Assembly (NCBI GenBank): GCA_947087265.1
Contig: CAMUBY010000003.1
Location: 84,372 to 148,371, forward strand
Source: an uncultured Clostridia bacterium
Lineage (GTDB): Bacteria; Bacillota; Clostridia; Christensenellales; Borkfalkiaceae
Length of the DNA stretch: 64,000 bases
Direction: 5' to 3'
Shown here: in pieces, positions 7,939 through 17,009 of the stretch
Numbering within the stretch: the first letter of the stretch is position 1
Layout: each line of letters starts with the position of its first letter
Translations under genes and position numbers: made by a program
Notes under the pieces: model-generated
Seen by the model: only the letters and a program-made list of their open reading frames with translations
Told to the model about the DNA's origin: nothing
Database searches by the model: none

Positions 7939-8886
7939 ATGGCTGATTTTGAAATTTTCGTTGATTCGTGCGCGAATATTCCCGACGCAATTAGAAAGGA
8001 ACGCAATATCCGCGTCATCTCCTATATCTGCACGATAAACGGTGAGGAATTTGTTTGCGTGGACGAAAAGCGCAACTACACCGAAACCGCAAAACTGTTC
8101 TACAAAAAAATGCGCGAGGGCGCGGACGTAAAGTCTTCGCTCATCGGCGAGGAACGTTTTGAGGAAACGTTTATCCCCTTCCTCGAAGAAAGAAAAGATA
8201 TCATTCTCATCACCCTCACTTCCGGTTTGAGCGGAACATACAACCAGGCGGTGAACGCGCAAAAAGCGTTGCAGGAGAAATACCCCGACCGCCGCATTTA
8301 CGTATTCGACAGCGCAAACGCTTCGCTCGGCGAAGGGTTGCTCGCAATTAAGGCTGCCGATTTACGCGATATGGGAGAAAGCGTGGACGCGTGCGCCGAA
8401 TGGCTGAAAGAAAACATCTACCGAATGAACAGTTACTTCACGGTAGACGATTTGAAATATCTGAGAAAGAGCGGCAGAATTTCCGCGGCGCTTGCCATTG
8501 CGGGAACCATTCTCAACATTAAACCCATGCTGTGCGCCGACGGCGGTGTGAGCGCGAAAATGCATTTGTTCGGAAAGGTACGCGGCAGAAAGAAAGCCCT
8601 TTCTGCGATTGTGGAAGCGTTCGACAAAAACGTAATTGACCCCGAATCGCAGACGATTGCCATTGCGCACGCCGACTGCGAAGCCGAGGCACTTGAACTT
8701 GCAAACACACTGAAAGAACACGGTGCAAAAGATATTATCATCGAGTATTACGACATCTGCTCGGGAACCCATGTAGGACCGGGAACCCTCGCATTGTTCT
8801 TTATGGGCGGCGACCGCCGCAAACCGACGCCCGAACCCAAGCCTGCCTCAGGACTCTTCAAAAAGAGCGCAGCAGACAAAGCCTAA
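7939..8886 (+). CDS. DegV family fatty-acid-binding protein
   Basis: The 315-residue protein matches the DegV fold. The N-terminus is FEIFVDSCANIP (the family's DSxAxLP-type start). ITLTSGLSGTYNQA lies near residue 97, ANASLGEG near 125, and FTVDDLKYLRKSGRIS near 170, followed by the ILNIKPML and GKVRGRKKA segments. Family members bind a fatty acid between two domains; FakB proteins of this family present it to the kinase FakA. No fakA is in view, so the partner is unknown. The last 25 residues (Pro/Lys-rich) extend past the usual end. GAGGAGG lies 5 bases before the ATG. The gene stands alone between hairpins. Confidence 0.9.
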   Translation: MADFEIFVDSCANIPDAIRKERNIRVISYICTINGEEFVCVDEKRNYTETAKLFYKKMREGADVKSSLIGEERFEETFIPFLEERKDIILITLTSGLSGTYNQAVNAQKALQEKYPDRRIYVFDSANASLGEGLLAIKAADLRDMGESVDACAEWLKENIYRMNSYFTVDDLKYLRKSGRISAALAIAGTILNIKPMLCADGGVSAKMHLFGKVRGRKKALSAIVEAFDKNVIDPESQTIAIAHADCEAEALELANTLKEHGAKDIIIEYYDICSGTHVGPGTLALFFMGGDRRKPTPEPKPASGLFKKSAADKA

Positions 8887-8900
8887 CGCTATAAAGAAAA

Positions 8901-8940
8901 AACGCCCCGAAAGCAAATTGCTTTCGGGGCGTATAATTTT
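8901..8940. terminator. Bidirectional terminator between degV and the SGNH lipoprotein gene
   Basis: A 12-bp stem (CGCCCCGAAAGC and complement) with a 5-base loop has a TTTTTT run on the minus side and TATAATTTT on the plus side. It can serve both converging genes. Confidence 0.8.
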
Positions 8941-8949
8941 ATAAAAATC

Positions 8950-11883
8950 TTACAGTTGACGAATGGCTTCTGCAATCACGTTTGCCGTAAACTGTGCCCC
9001 AGCAACAGAAAGGTGTACGCCGTCGCCCTCGCGGAAGAATGAATTGTAACCGCCTTCGGCATTTTCCATTGCCTCCCTCAAATCAACAAGCACAAGCCCT
9101 AAATCTCGGGCAACGCTGCGCTGAATGGGGTTGACGCTGTCTTTAATCGTTTCATTGGGGATTCCGAACGCATTGTTTTCCAGCGTAGGCGCGGAAGTAA
9201 CGAGCAGAATTTTTGCATTCGGGCAAGCCTGCTGGTACGACGCAATCAACGCACGGAGTTCGCTTTCGTAAGAAGCTTGTGCATTCGCCCAACCGTTCGC
9301 ATCGTTCGCACCGAGCATAATTACGATGACGTCGGGCGCGTAAGCAATACTCTGGTTATACTGCGCCTGACTGCTGTATTTGAGCGTAGAGCCGCCGAAA
9401 CCGGTTACCGAAGCGCCGTTCAAACCGAAGTTACCTACGGTATAGTCACTGCCGAGTTGTTCACCCAGATATACGGGATAAGATTCGTTATGCCACGCGT
9501 GCCCGTAAGTGATGCTATCGCCGACGGCAGCCACGCGGATAGCGTCGGGATTGGGAAGTTCGGAAGCCGTGCGGATTGCCACTTGCGGTCCCCATGATTT
9601 CAGAGCAAAATATTTTCCGCCCGAAATAGGCGCGCTGTCCGTAAACTGCGCCGCTTTCACGCCGTTCAAATAGATGCGGACGGTCGTGCTTCCGTCGCTG
9701 TCGAACATGACGATATCGAATCTTGTGAACTCCCCTGCGGGAAATGCGGGGAAAGACGCGAGCGTGCTACCGCTTTCTCTCTTGACGATAATATTACCGC
9801 CGTTATCATTTTTATAACCGTTTATGACGTACTTGTTGCCGGCCACATTCTTATCGTTGGTGTTGGAACGGAACCAAAGTTCGAAGCCGTAATTCCCAGC
9901 CGCATTCACCCACAAATCGAAAGAAATGTGTGTCTGTTCGCCGATTTCCTGATAACTGTTTCCGTACTGTATAATGGCAGAATTTGAAAATTGGTCATAT
10001 TGAGGATTCGTACCGCCGTCGTTTAAGATACTTTTCCATGCCGCATTATCGAGTAAGGAAGGGAAGGTGTTCGTCTTGCTGATTTTCGTATCGGTGAGCG
10101 TGACGATGAATTCCAACGTAAACGTTTCCTTGCCGCCCGAAAGCACCTTCACCGTTACTGAAGCGTTGCCGTCGGGCTTCACCGCCGTAACGGTGAGAAC
10201 ACCGTCTTGCTCCTGCGCCGTAACCGCTAAGCCGTCGGCTTCCGCCTCATAAGTGACGACCGCGCCGTTATCTTCCACATATTCGGACAAGTCGATTTCT
10301 TTGCTGTCCGTTGCATAGTAGTTGAGGGTGATATCTTCGATATCTTTGATTTTAGTGGCAACGGCCGCACTGTCGTCTACCGTAACCGCAAAAGTAATTT
10401 CCACCGTTTCGCCGCCGCCCGAAACCGAAAGGTTCACCGTTGCCGTGCCCTCCGAAACGGCGGTAATCGTAAATTCACCTTGCGCGTTCGGTTGCGTGAC
10501 GCTCACACATGCATCGGAGGAGGTAACCGAATAAGAAATATTCTGCGTTAAGTTTTCTTCGATATATTCGGAAACCGTGATTTTCCGCGAGGTAGCGCCG
10601 TTCAGATTCAACAAAATGTTTCCGCCGTCTTTAATCTTCGTCGGATAGGAAGGCGGCGTGCTGTCCGTAGCGGTAACGGCAAAAGTAACCGTTACTTTTA
10701 CGTCCGAGCCGCGTTTTGCCGTGAGCGTTACCGTTGCCGTACCCTCTTGCAACGCCTTGATTTTTACTTGATTGCCCTCTACGCTTGCCTGAACCGCGGA
10801 CGGAGCGCTCGAAACCGCCTCGTAGGAAACGTTCTCCGCGCCGTTCCCGTCAATATAATCTGCAATGTTAATTTCCTTTTGTGCATTTGTGTATGCGTCT
10901 AATTGCACAGGCTCGCCGTCTTTCACCTTTTCAGGCGATACGGGCTGATTGACAGACGCAAGATAGAATTTCGTATTCCACACTTTGACCTGGAAAAAAT
11001 TGCCGTATTCATGGGGCGTGGAGTCCTTCATCACGCCGTCTTCGTAAGAGATACCTGCAAGAGGAGTACTCTCCGTTAAGTTCACTTTCTCGCCGTTTAC
11101 GGAAAGCGCAATCGTGAGCGCACCTTCTGCCTTGCCCACCGTTAAATCGAAACGGTTCCACGCGTTGACCGCATAGGTGGTTTCTCTGCTTTGAGAGAGC
11201 CATTCGCCCGTAGTCGATTTCTGCAAAACGATTGCGTCCCAGGCATACGACAACTGATAATAAGTCGTGCCACTGTTATCATTCTTGTTTGCGCCGAAAC
11301 GGATACTCCAACCCGCCGCGCCCGTAGCTTCCGATTTCACAAGGAAAGAATAAGTGATTTCTTCGCCTTCCGCAGGTGTTTTGTTCACATTATAGCCGAT
11401 ATTGTTCTGATAGAATACAAGCCCCGTGTTGTTGTTCGTTACGGGATTTCCGCCGTCGTCGGGCATCTGCGCCCAATTTTCGCCCGTAAAGAACGCTTCG
11501 GGAAGTTGCCACTTCTCCCCCGCAGGAGGATTATCGGGGTCAGGGTTATCGGGATTCTGCGTATCCTTCGCTTTCCAGTGTGCGTGCAGATTCAAGTCCG
11601 CTTTCACAGGAGTGCTGAATAAATACTCACCCCCCCCCTCGCTCGCAGTAAACCAGCCCTCGAAGTCGTAACCGCTCCGCGAAGGCGCGGCGGGCTCGGT
11701 TGCCGTTTTGCCTTTTTCCACTTTCTCCACTTCGGGCATTCCCGTTACGACGTCAGTGCCGACGTCGCCCGCGTAGTACGTTACCGTGTAAGTTTTGGTG
11801 CCGCCGCACGCCACTAAAAATACGCTCAGCGCGGCAATCACCGTCAATAACAAACACGTTAAAATTTTTGTTCTTTTTGTCAT
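8950..11883 (-). CDS. Multidomain surface lipoprotein with C-terminal SGNH/GDSL esterase
   Basis: I place the start at ATG 11883 (AAAGGAGG 6 bases upstream), giving 977 residues. The N-terminus is a lipoprotein signal ending in LVAC followed by GG. Next comes a Listeria/Bacteroides-type repeat (about 25-100, ending FEGWFTASEGGG and HAHW), a Pro/Asp linker, a concanavalin-like sandwich domain, three bacterial Ig-like (BIG2-type) modules each beginning with a KIKDxxxI or similar strand, and a second sandwich domain. The C-terminal 200 residues are an SGNH hydrolase with VGDSITYG (Ser), GLNGAS (Gly), LGANDA (Asn) and GDGVHLS (Asp, His). It probably deacetylates polysaccharide at the cell surface; the substrate is unknown. 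Confidence 0.85.
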   Translation of the reverse strand: MTKRTKILTCLLLTVIAALSVFLVACGGTKTYTVTYYAGDVGTDVVTGMPEVEKVEKGKTATEPAAPSRSGYDFEGWFTASEGGGEYLFSTPVKADLNLHAHWKAKDTQNPDNPDPDNPPAGEKWQLPEAFFTGENWAQMPDDGGNPVTNNNTGLVFYQNNIGYNVNKTPAEGEEITYSFLVKSEATGAAGWSIRFGANKNDNSGTTYYQLSYAWDAIVLQKSTTGEWLSQSRETTYAVNAWNRFDLTVGKAEGALTIALSVNGEKVNLTESTPLAGISYEDGVMKDSTPHEYGNFFQVKVWNTKFYLASVNQPVSPEKVKDGEPVQLDAYTNAQKEINIADYIDGNGAENVSYEAVSSAPSAVQASVEGNQVKIKALQEGTATVTLTAKRGSDVKVTVTFAVTATDSTPPSYPTKIKDGGNILLNLNGATSRKITVSEYIEENLTQNISYSVTSSDACVSVTQPNAQGEFTITAVSEGTATVNLSVSGGGETVEITFAVTVDDSAAVATKIKDIEDITLNYYATDSKEIDLSEYVEDNGAVVTYEAEADGLAVTAQEQDGVLTVTAVKPDGNASVTVKVLSGGKETFTLEFIVTLTDTKISKTNTFPSLLDNAAWKSILNDGGTNPQYDQFSNSAIIQYGNSYQEIGEQTHISFDLWVNAAGNYGFELWFRSNTNDKNVAGNKYVINGYKNDNGGNIIVKRESGSTLASFPAFPAGEFTRFDIVMFDSDGSTTVRIYLNGVKAAQFTDSAPISGGKYFALKSWGPQVAIRTASELPNPDAIRVAAVGDSITYGHAWHNESYPVYLGEQLGSDYTVGNFGLNGASVTGFGGSTLKYSSQAQYNQSIAYAPDVIVIMLGANDANGWANAQASYESELRALIASYQQACPNAKILLVTSAPTLENNAFGIPNETIKDSVNPIQRSVARDLGLVLVDLREAMENAEGGYNSFFREGDGVHLSVAGAQFTANVIAEAIRQL

Positions 11884-11908
11884 ATGTTTCCTCCTTTCTC
11901 GTGTTTTC

Positions 11909-11936
11909 ATTGTAACATACATTCTTAATTTGTCAA
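11909..11936 (-). promoter_or_regulatory. Promoter of the SGNH lipoprotein gene
   Basis: TTGACA and TACAAT on the minus strand with a 16-base spacer, 26 bases upstream of the ATG at 11883. Confidence 0.7.
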
Positions 11937-11971
11937 TACTTCTACAAAAAATGCAGGCGCGCAGTAGCATT

Positions 11972-12005
11972 AAAAAACCGCAGGGCGTGCCCTGCGGTTT
12001 TTTTC
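11972..12005 (-). terminator. Terminator of asnS
   Basis: An 11-bp perfect GC-rich stem (AACCGCAGGGC and complement) with a two-base loop is followed by TTTTTT on the minus strand, 10 bases past the asnS stop. Confidence 0.8.
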
Positions 12006-12015
12006 AAAAAAGACG

Positions 12016-13389
12016 TTACATAATATTGTTGACGGAACGCGGGAAGAGCGTAACGTCGCGGATATTTTCCATACCCGTCACATACATAACGAACCGCTCG
12101 AAACCCAGCCCGAAACCGCTGTGCGGTACGCTGCCGAACGTGCGTAAATCGAGATACTGTTGATAGGTATTCAAGTCCATATCCCGCGCTTTCATGGCGG
12201 CAAGCAGCTTATCTAAGTCCGCTTCGCGTTCGCTGCAACCGATGATTTCGCCGATACCGGGCACCAGCAAATCGGTTGCCGCAACCGTTTTTCCGTCGGG
12301 GTTTTGCTTCATATAGAAAGACTTGATTTCCTTGGGATAGTTCGTGACGAATACGGGTTTTTGAAATACGACTTCGGTGAGATATTTTTCGTGTTCGGTC
12401 TGTAAATCGCACCCCCACTCCACGGGATACTGGAAGTTGACTTTCGCCTTTTTCAGAAGTTCCACCGCTTCCGTATAGTCGCAGACCGCAAATTCGCTGT
12501 TCACTACGCCGAGCAGTTTTTCTTTTAAGCCCTTTTCGATAAAGTTATCGAAGAAATTGATTTCATCGGGGCATTCTTCGAACACGGCGCGAATGACGTA
12601 TTTGAGCATTTCTTCCGCTATTTCGATGATATCGGGAAGTTCCGCGAACGCAACTTCGGGCTCGATATGCCAGAACTCCGCCAAATGCCTTGTAGTGTTG
12701 GAATTTTCCGCACGGAAGGAGGGACCGAACGTATAAATTTTCGAGAACGCCGTTGCCGCCACTTCCCCTTCGAGTTGCCCCGAAACGGAAAGCCCTGCCT
12801 TCTGACCGAAGAAGTCGTTTTTATAATACTCCGCTTCGCTCGCATATTTTGCGCCGTATCCGTGCGTGGTGACGCGGAACATTTCGCCTGCACCCTCGCA
12901 ATCGCTCGCCGTGATGATGGGCGTGTTGATATAGTAATAGTTATGCTCATGGAAGTAGCGGTGAATTGCCTGCGCCGCCACCGAACGCACTTTGAACACC
13001 GCCGTAAACGTATTCGTGCGGAGACGCAAATGCGGAATTCCGCGCAAAAATTCGAGCGTGGTGCGCTTCTTCTGAATGGGATATTCGCTCGGGCACTTAC
13101 CAAGCAATTTCACTTCTTTCGCATTGAGTTCCACGCCGTCGCCTTTGAACGCTTTTACGACTTCGCCTTTCACGCACACCGCCGCGCCCGTTTTGGTGCA
13201 TTCGCTATCGAGCGCCGCCGCGTTTTTATCGACGACGATTTGCAGACGCGAAAAACTCGTGCCGTCGGCAAGTTCCAAAAAAGCAACCTGCGCCGAATCG
13301 CGGAACGTGCGCACCCAGCCGCATACCGTAACCGTTTTGCCCAAATAGGACTTTTGGCTGAGAATTTCCTTAATATCGATATGTTTCAT
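12016..13389 (-). CDS. asnS: Asparaginyl-tRNA synthetase
   Basis: The 457-residue class II aminoacyl-tRNA synthetase charges tRNA-Asn. The N-terminal OB-fold anticodon-binding domain starts with GKTVTVCGWVRTFRDS. Motif 2 includes FRAENSNTTRHLAEFWHIEPE, and the C-terminal motif 3 region reads GFGLGFERFVMYVTG followed by FPRSVNNIM. The latter tail favours Asn over Asp specificity. Length is normal. I chose ATG 13389 because AGGAG lies 7 bases upstream; a longer frame reaching 13575 would run into the DUF2207 gene. It is the last gene of the proS-DUF2207-asnS set, 41 bases after the DUF2207 stop, with a strong terminator behind. Confidence 0.95.
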   Translation of the reverse strand: MKHIDIKEILSQKSYLGKTVTVCGWVRTFRDSAQVAFLELADGTSFSRLQIVVDKNAAALDSECTKTGAAVCVKGEVVKAFKGDGVELNAKEVKLLGKCPSEYPIQKKRTTLEFLRGIPHLRLRTNTFTAVFKVRSVAAQAIHRYFHEHNYYYINTPIITASDCEGAGEMFRVTTHGYGAKYASEAEYYKNDFFGQKAGLSVSGQLEGEVAATAFSKIYTFGPSFRAENSNTTRHLAEFWHIEPEVAFAELPDIIEIAEEMLKYVIRAVFEECPDEINFFDNFIEKGLKEKLLGVVNSEFAVCDYTEAVELLKKAKVNFQYPVEWGCDLQTEHEKYLTEVVFQKPVFVTNYPKEIKSFYMKQNPDGKTVAATDLLVPGIGEIIGCSEREADLDKLLAAMKARDMDLNTYQQYLDLRTFGSVPHSGFGLGFERFVMYVTGMENIRDVTLFPRSVNNIM

Positions 13390-13430
13390 ACTAAACTCCT
13401 TCTTCTCTGATATGATTGCGGAACGCGCGC

Positions 13431-15356
13431 TCAACAGCCGCGCGAACCTCCGCCGCCGCCTCCACCGCCTGAAGAACCGCCGTGACCTCCGCCGCCGCCC
13501 GAAGAACCGCCCGACGAGGAAGAAAGTGCGCGCGACATTCCCGAAAACGCGGCAGGCGGAATGCCGTTTGCCCATTCGGGCGCCGCATAATTCAAAGGTT
13601 TGAACCGCTTTTCTACTTTTTTACTGATTCCCATCACTAAACAGTAAGGGATAATCTCGGAAAAATATTCGGGGTTTTCATCGAACAGGCGTTGAATACG
13701 GTCGAGTTCCGCCGTCAGCAAAAACCGCTTGAAGCCGCGCATTTTTCCGTAGTCGCGCATAACTTCGGGGCTTCGGCGCGTTAAGAAGTGAAGCGCCACC
13801 TGCATTAATGCCCATACGGCAAGGGAAAGATACAGCAGCCCTGCGTAATCGTACAGCGGCAGATAGAACACCGAATACAGCGCAAAGCACGGCATTGCGG
13901 TAAATGCAATCGGGAATACGTAGGCGATGAGCGACATCCGCGTTTTCGCCTGCGCCGAGCCGACGAACGTTCCCGCGCCGATAAAAATAAAGAAGAACAA
14001 CGGCAACGCAGTTTTGCTGAGTATGCAGGCGTAAATAATCGTCATCAAAAACGGCACGAGCGACATTATTGTCAAAAGAACGTGTCCGCGATTGATATTG
14101 GGATACAGTACGCTCGGCGTTTCGGCTGCCCGCTCCATATTTTCTACTTTATGATGAAGCGCCCGTTTTTTCTCGCTCGGCGCTGTTTTCAAACTCCGCG
14201 TGGAAAAAGATTCGTAGCCGCCGTAGCCGCTGAACATGGGCTTGAAAAGTTCGTTGAAATACTCGCGCTCGCCGTCCTCGCGCCCGTTATAGGTATAATC
14301 TTTCAGTTTCGTGACGGTGAAATTTCTTGCGCCGTCCTTTTCGATACTGACGTATCCGTTCGCCGCCCAAGAGGTAATCACCGCGCCGACGTCGCGGCTG
14401 CGCGCCTTGCCGTGCCAGATTGCCGAATAACGCATGACGCTCATTCCCTCGGGCGGATAGAACTCTATCTGTGCAACGGGTTTTCTATCACAATACTTCA
14501 AAAACAGGAAAACGCACGCGCCGATTGCCGCAAGCGAAATAATTGCAAACGGAATATAATACCAGAAGAACGTGCGGTGCGTTTCAAAGTAGCCGTCCGC
14601 AAACAGCACCTGCACGGTATAGCCTTTATGCTCCTTTCTCGGGTATGCGGTCATCTTTACCGTGTTACCCTCGATACGGACTCCCTCTCCTTCCGAAGGC
14701 TCCCACGCCGCCATTTGGTTGGTACGGAAGGAAACCGCATTTTGCGATACGGGTTCGGGAAAGGTAACTTCCGCCGAAAACTTTTTCGTGTAGTCCATGG
14801 AATAACCGAGCAAATCGAACGTGAAATCGTCATAGCCGGAAACCTTATCGTTGCTCATATCATAGACGTAGGACAGCACAAACGTATTCAGCGTTTCGGG
14901 GTCTTCCTGGTCGGTCGCAGGGAAAAAACTTTTGTCCTGTTTCTGCATTTTTACGGAGTGGAACTGCCCCTGCGAATAATATCCGCGCGTGACTTTGGCA
15001 GGCTCGCCGTTGATACTCACCTCTACGTCCGAAAGCCCGGCAAGAAAGTTTTGTCCGCGTTTTTTCTTTCCGTCCACAATTCTCGTAGTTTGGGAAACGC
15101 GCTGAATATCGCGGATAATGCCCGTGTTTTCACCGCCTCTGAGAAAACCGACTTTCAGAGTTTCGGTAATATGCACGGTTTTATCGCGTTTGACGTCCAT
15201 TACCACCGCAATTTCTTCAAACCACCAATTGGTGTCGATAATGATTTTATTGTTTTCTTCGTCGTAATAGGATTCCGCAGAAGCGGTAACCGAACCGACG
15301 GAAAACGCGGAAACAAGCGTTAAAACCGATAATATCAAGAACAACGCCTTTTTCAA
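13431..15356 (-). CDS. DUF2207 membrane protein with Gly-rich tail ending RGC
   Basis: The 641-residue protein has an N-terminal signal or anchor (KKALFLILSVLTLVSAFSVG). An extracytoplasmic DUF2207 beta domain follows (about residues 45-270, including ITETLKVGFLRGG and NTGIIRDIQRV). A membrane helix near 275-295 and another cluster of helices near 430-510 come next. The last 30 residues are Ser/Gly-rich and end in SRGC. Family function is unknown; members are often found with LemA. I chose the TTG at 15356, with GGGAGG 6 bases upstream and 14 bases after the proS stop; the longer frame lies inside proS. The paralogue at 33435-35378 has the same layout and the same last three residues. Confidence 0.82.
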   Translation of the reverse strand: MKKALFLILSVLTLVSAFSVGSVTASAESYYDEENNKIIIDTNWWFEEIAVVMDVKRDKTVHITETLKVGFLRGGENTGIIRDIQRVSQTTRIVDGKKKRGQNFLAGLSDVEVSINGEPAKVTRGYYSQGQFHSVKMQKQDKSFFPATDQEDPETLNTFVLSYVYDMSNDKVSGYDDFTFDLLGYSMDYTKKFSAEVTFPEPVSQNAVSFRTNQMAAWEPSEGEGVRIEGNTVKMTAYPRKEHKGYTVQVLFADGYFETHRTFFWYYIPFAIISLAAIGACVFLFLKYCDRKPVAQIEFYPPEGMSVMRYSAIWHGKARSRDVGAVITSWAANGYVSIEKDGARNFTVTKLKDYTYNGREDGEREYFNELFKPMFSGYGGYESFSTRSLKTAPSEKKRALHHKVENMERAAETPSVLYPNINRGHVLLTIMSLVPFLMTIIYACILSKTALPLFFFIFIGAGTFVGSAQAKTRMSLIAYVFPIAFTAMPCFALYSVFYLPLYDYAGLLYLSLAVWALMQVALHFLTRRSPEVMRDYGKMRGFKRFLLTAELDRIQRLFDENPEYFSEIIPYCLVMGISKKVEKRFKPLNYAAPEWANGIPPAAFSGMSRALSSSSGGSSGGGGGHGGSSGGGGGGGGSRGC

Positions 15357-15370
15357 AAGCCGCCTCCCAA

Positions 15371-16801
15371 TTAGTACGCTCTTGCAAAAAATACCGTATG
15401 TTTTGCGTTTTTGCCGCACGCAACGCACTTCTTCGCCGTATGGGTTTCATCCATAACGCGCGAAGTCGCCTGTGCAAACTCCTTGACTTTGTCTTCGCAT
15501 TCGCGGCAGCCGCACCAACCCGCACGCACGAAATTGCCCGTATTCACGCCCTCTAACAGTTCGTCGAGCGTTTCGGCATTTACGATACGCGACTGCATTC
15601 TCGCCTTCGCCTTTTCGTACATGTTCTGTGCGATGTCTTTCAAAAGCGCTTTTACGCCCTCTGCGGCGGTTTCAAGCGCAAGTTCCGTCTTTTCAAACGT
15701 GTCGCGCCGCGCGCAAAGCATTTTGCCGTTTTCCAAATCGCGCGGACCGAGTTCGATACGCACGGGCACGCCCTTCATTTCCCATTCGTTGAATTTCCAA
15801 CCGGGGGAATTTTCGCTATCGTCCAAAACGACGCGCACACCTTCTGCTTTCAACGTTTCTTTGAATGCGCGGCACGCTTCGAGTACGCCCTCTTTCTTTG
15901 CGGCGATGGGAATAATGACTGCCTGCACAGGCGCGACGACGGGCGGCATGATGAGTCCGCGCGCATCGCCGTGTGTCATAATCAGCGCGCCGATGAGCCG
16001 CGTGGATACACCGAACGACATGGTGTAACCGTATTTCTGCGTGCCGTCTTTATCGGTAAATTTAATATCGAACGCCTTGGAAAAGTTCTGTCCCAGATAG
16101 TGGGAAGTGCCCGACTGCAAACTCTTGCCGTCGTGCATCATGGCTTCCATGCCGTAAGTGGCAACCGCGCCCGCGAACTTTTCTTTCTCCGTTTTTTTGC
16201 CCGTGAGTACGGGCATGGAAAGCACGGTTTCGGAAAACTCTTTATATACGGCGAGCATTTTCTGCGTTTCGGCTTCCGCTTCCTCGGCGGTTGCGAATAC
16301 CGAATGTCCTTCCTGCCACAAAAATTCGCTCGTTCTCAAAAAGGGGCGCGTCGTCTTTTCCCAGCGCATAACGTTCGCCCACTGGTTCATTCTCACGGGC
16401 AAATCGCGCCAGGATTCAATCCAGTTGCCGTACATTTTGCCGATAATCGTTTCCGAAGTCGGACGGATACACAAAGGCTCGGCAAGTTTTTCGCCGCCCG
16501 CGTGCGTAACAACGGCAACCTCGGGCGCAAACCCTTCGACGTGTTCCGCCTCTTTCGTCATGAAACTCATGGGAATGAGCAGCGGAAAGTACGCGTTTTC
16601 GTACTCGTTTGCCTGAAACCGTGCGTTAAATTCGCGCTGGATATTCTCCCAAATCGCGTAACCGTAGGGGCGAATGACCATCGTGCCTTTTACGGGACCG
16701 TAATCGACCAACTTGGTTTTTAACACGACGTCCGAATACCACTGCGGAAAATCGCTTTCGATGTCTGCAATCTGAGAAACAAACTGATTTTCTTTTCCCA
16801 T
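15371..16801 (-). CDS. proS: Prolyl-tRNA synthetase, archaeal/eukaryotic-like (ProS type 3)
   Basis: The 476-residue class II enzyme charges tRNA-Pro. It lacks the bacterial-type editing insertion and matches the short type with a C-terminal zinc-binding-like domain. Visible motifs are IRPTSETIIGKMYGNWI and MRWEKTTRPFLRTSEFLWQEGH (motif 2), then GTSHYLGQNFSKAFDIKF and MTHGDARGLIMPP (motif 3). The end carries four cysteines (CGCRECE and CVACG) in the ProS_C domain and finishes in FFARAY, typical for this type. It is the first gene of the operon and has its own promoter without a T-box leader. Two tRNA-Pro genes lie 10 kb away. Confidence 0.95.
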   Translation of the reverse strand: MGKENQFVSQIADIESDFPQWYSDVVLKTKLVDYGPVKGTMVIRPYGYAIWENIQREFNARFQANEYENAYFPLLIPMSFMTKEAEHVEGFAPEVAVVTHAGGEKLAEPLCIRPTSETIIGKMYGNWIESWRDLPVRMNQWANVMRWEKTTRPFLRTSEFLWQEGHSVFATAEEAEAETQKMLAVYKEFSETVLSMPVLTGKKTEKEKFAGAVATYGMEAMMHDGKSLQSGTSHYLGQNFSKAFDIKFTDKDGTQKYGYTMSFGVSTRLIGALIMTHGDARGLIMPPVVAPVQAVIIPIAAKKEGVLEACRAFKETLKAEGVRVVLDDSENSPGWKFNEWEMKGVPVRIELGPRDLENGKMLCARRDTFEKTELALETAAEGVKALLKDIAQNMYEKAKARMQSRIVNAETLDELLEGVNTGNFVRAGWCGCRECEDKVKEFAQATSRVMDETHTAKKCVACGKNAKHTVFFARAY

Positions 16802-16835
16802 GTTTTTACTCCGTTTTTTCCAAATATTCAGGAAT

Positions 16836-16864
16836 ATTATACCATATCTTTTTCGGCTCGTCTA
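16836..16864 (-). promoter_or_regulatory. Promoter of the proS operon
   Basis: TAGACG and TATAAT on the minus strand with a 17-base spacer. The -10 box is 34 bases upstream of the proS ATG. Confidence 0.6.
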
Positions 16865-16945
16865 TTATTTGAAAGAAGATTGCCGTCAAAAATTGTCAAT
16901 CGGCTTTTTTTACAAAAATTTCTTGATAAATGTGCGCCTCTTCGC

Positions 16946-16974
16946 TTGATAAAAATTCCGTTCTCCGTTATAAT
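16946..16974 (+). promoter_or_regulatory. Promoter of the phosphohexomutase-tkt operon
   Basis: TTGATA and TATAAT on the plus strand with a 17-base spacer, 35 bases upstream of the ATG at 17010. It is back-to-back with the proS promoter. Confidence 0.75.
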
Positions 16975-17009
16975 GAAATAGTAAATTTTTTCACGAAAAA
17001 AAGGAATTT

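Noticed and set aside
14082..15323. 413-codon plus-strand frame opposite DUF2207
   Set aside because: It is long because the GC-rich third positions of the real gene suppress stops; no start signal or domain.
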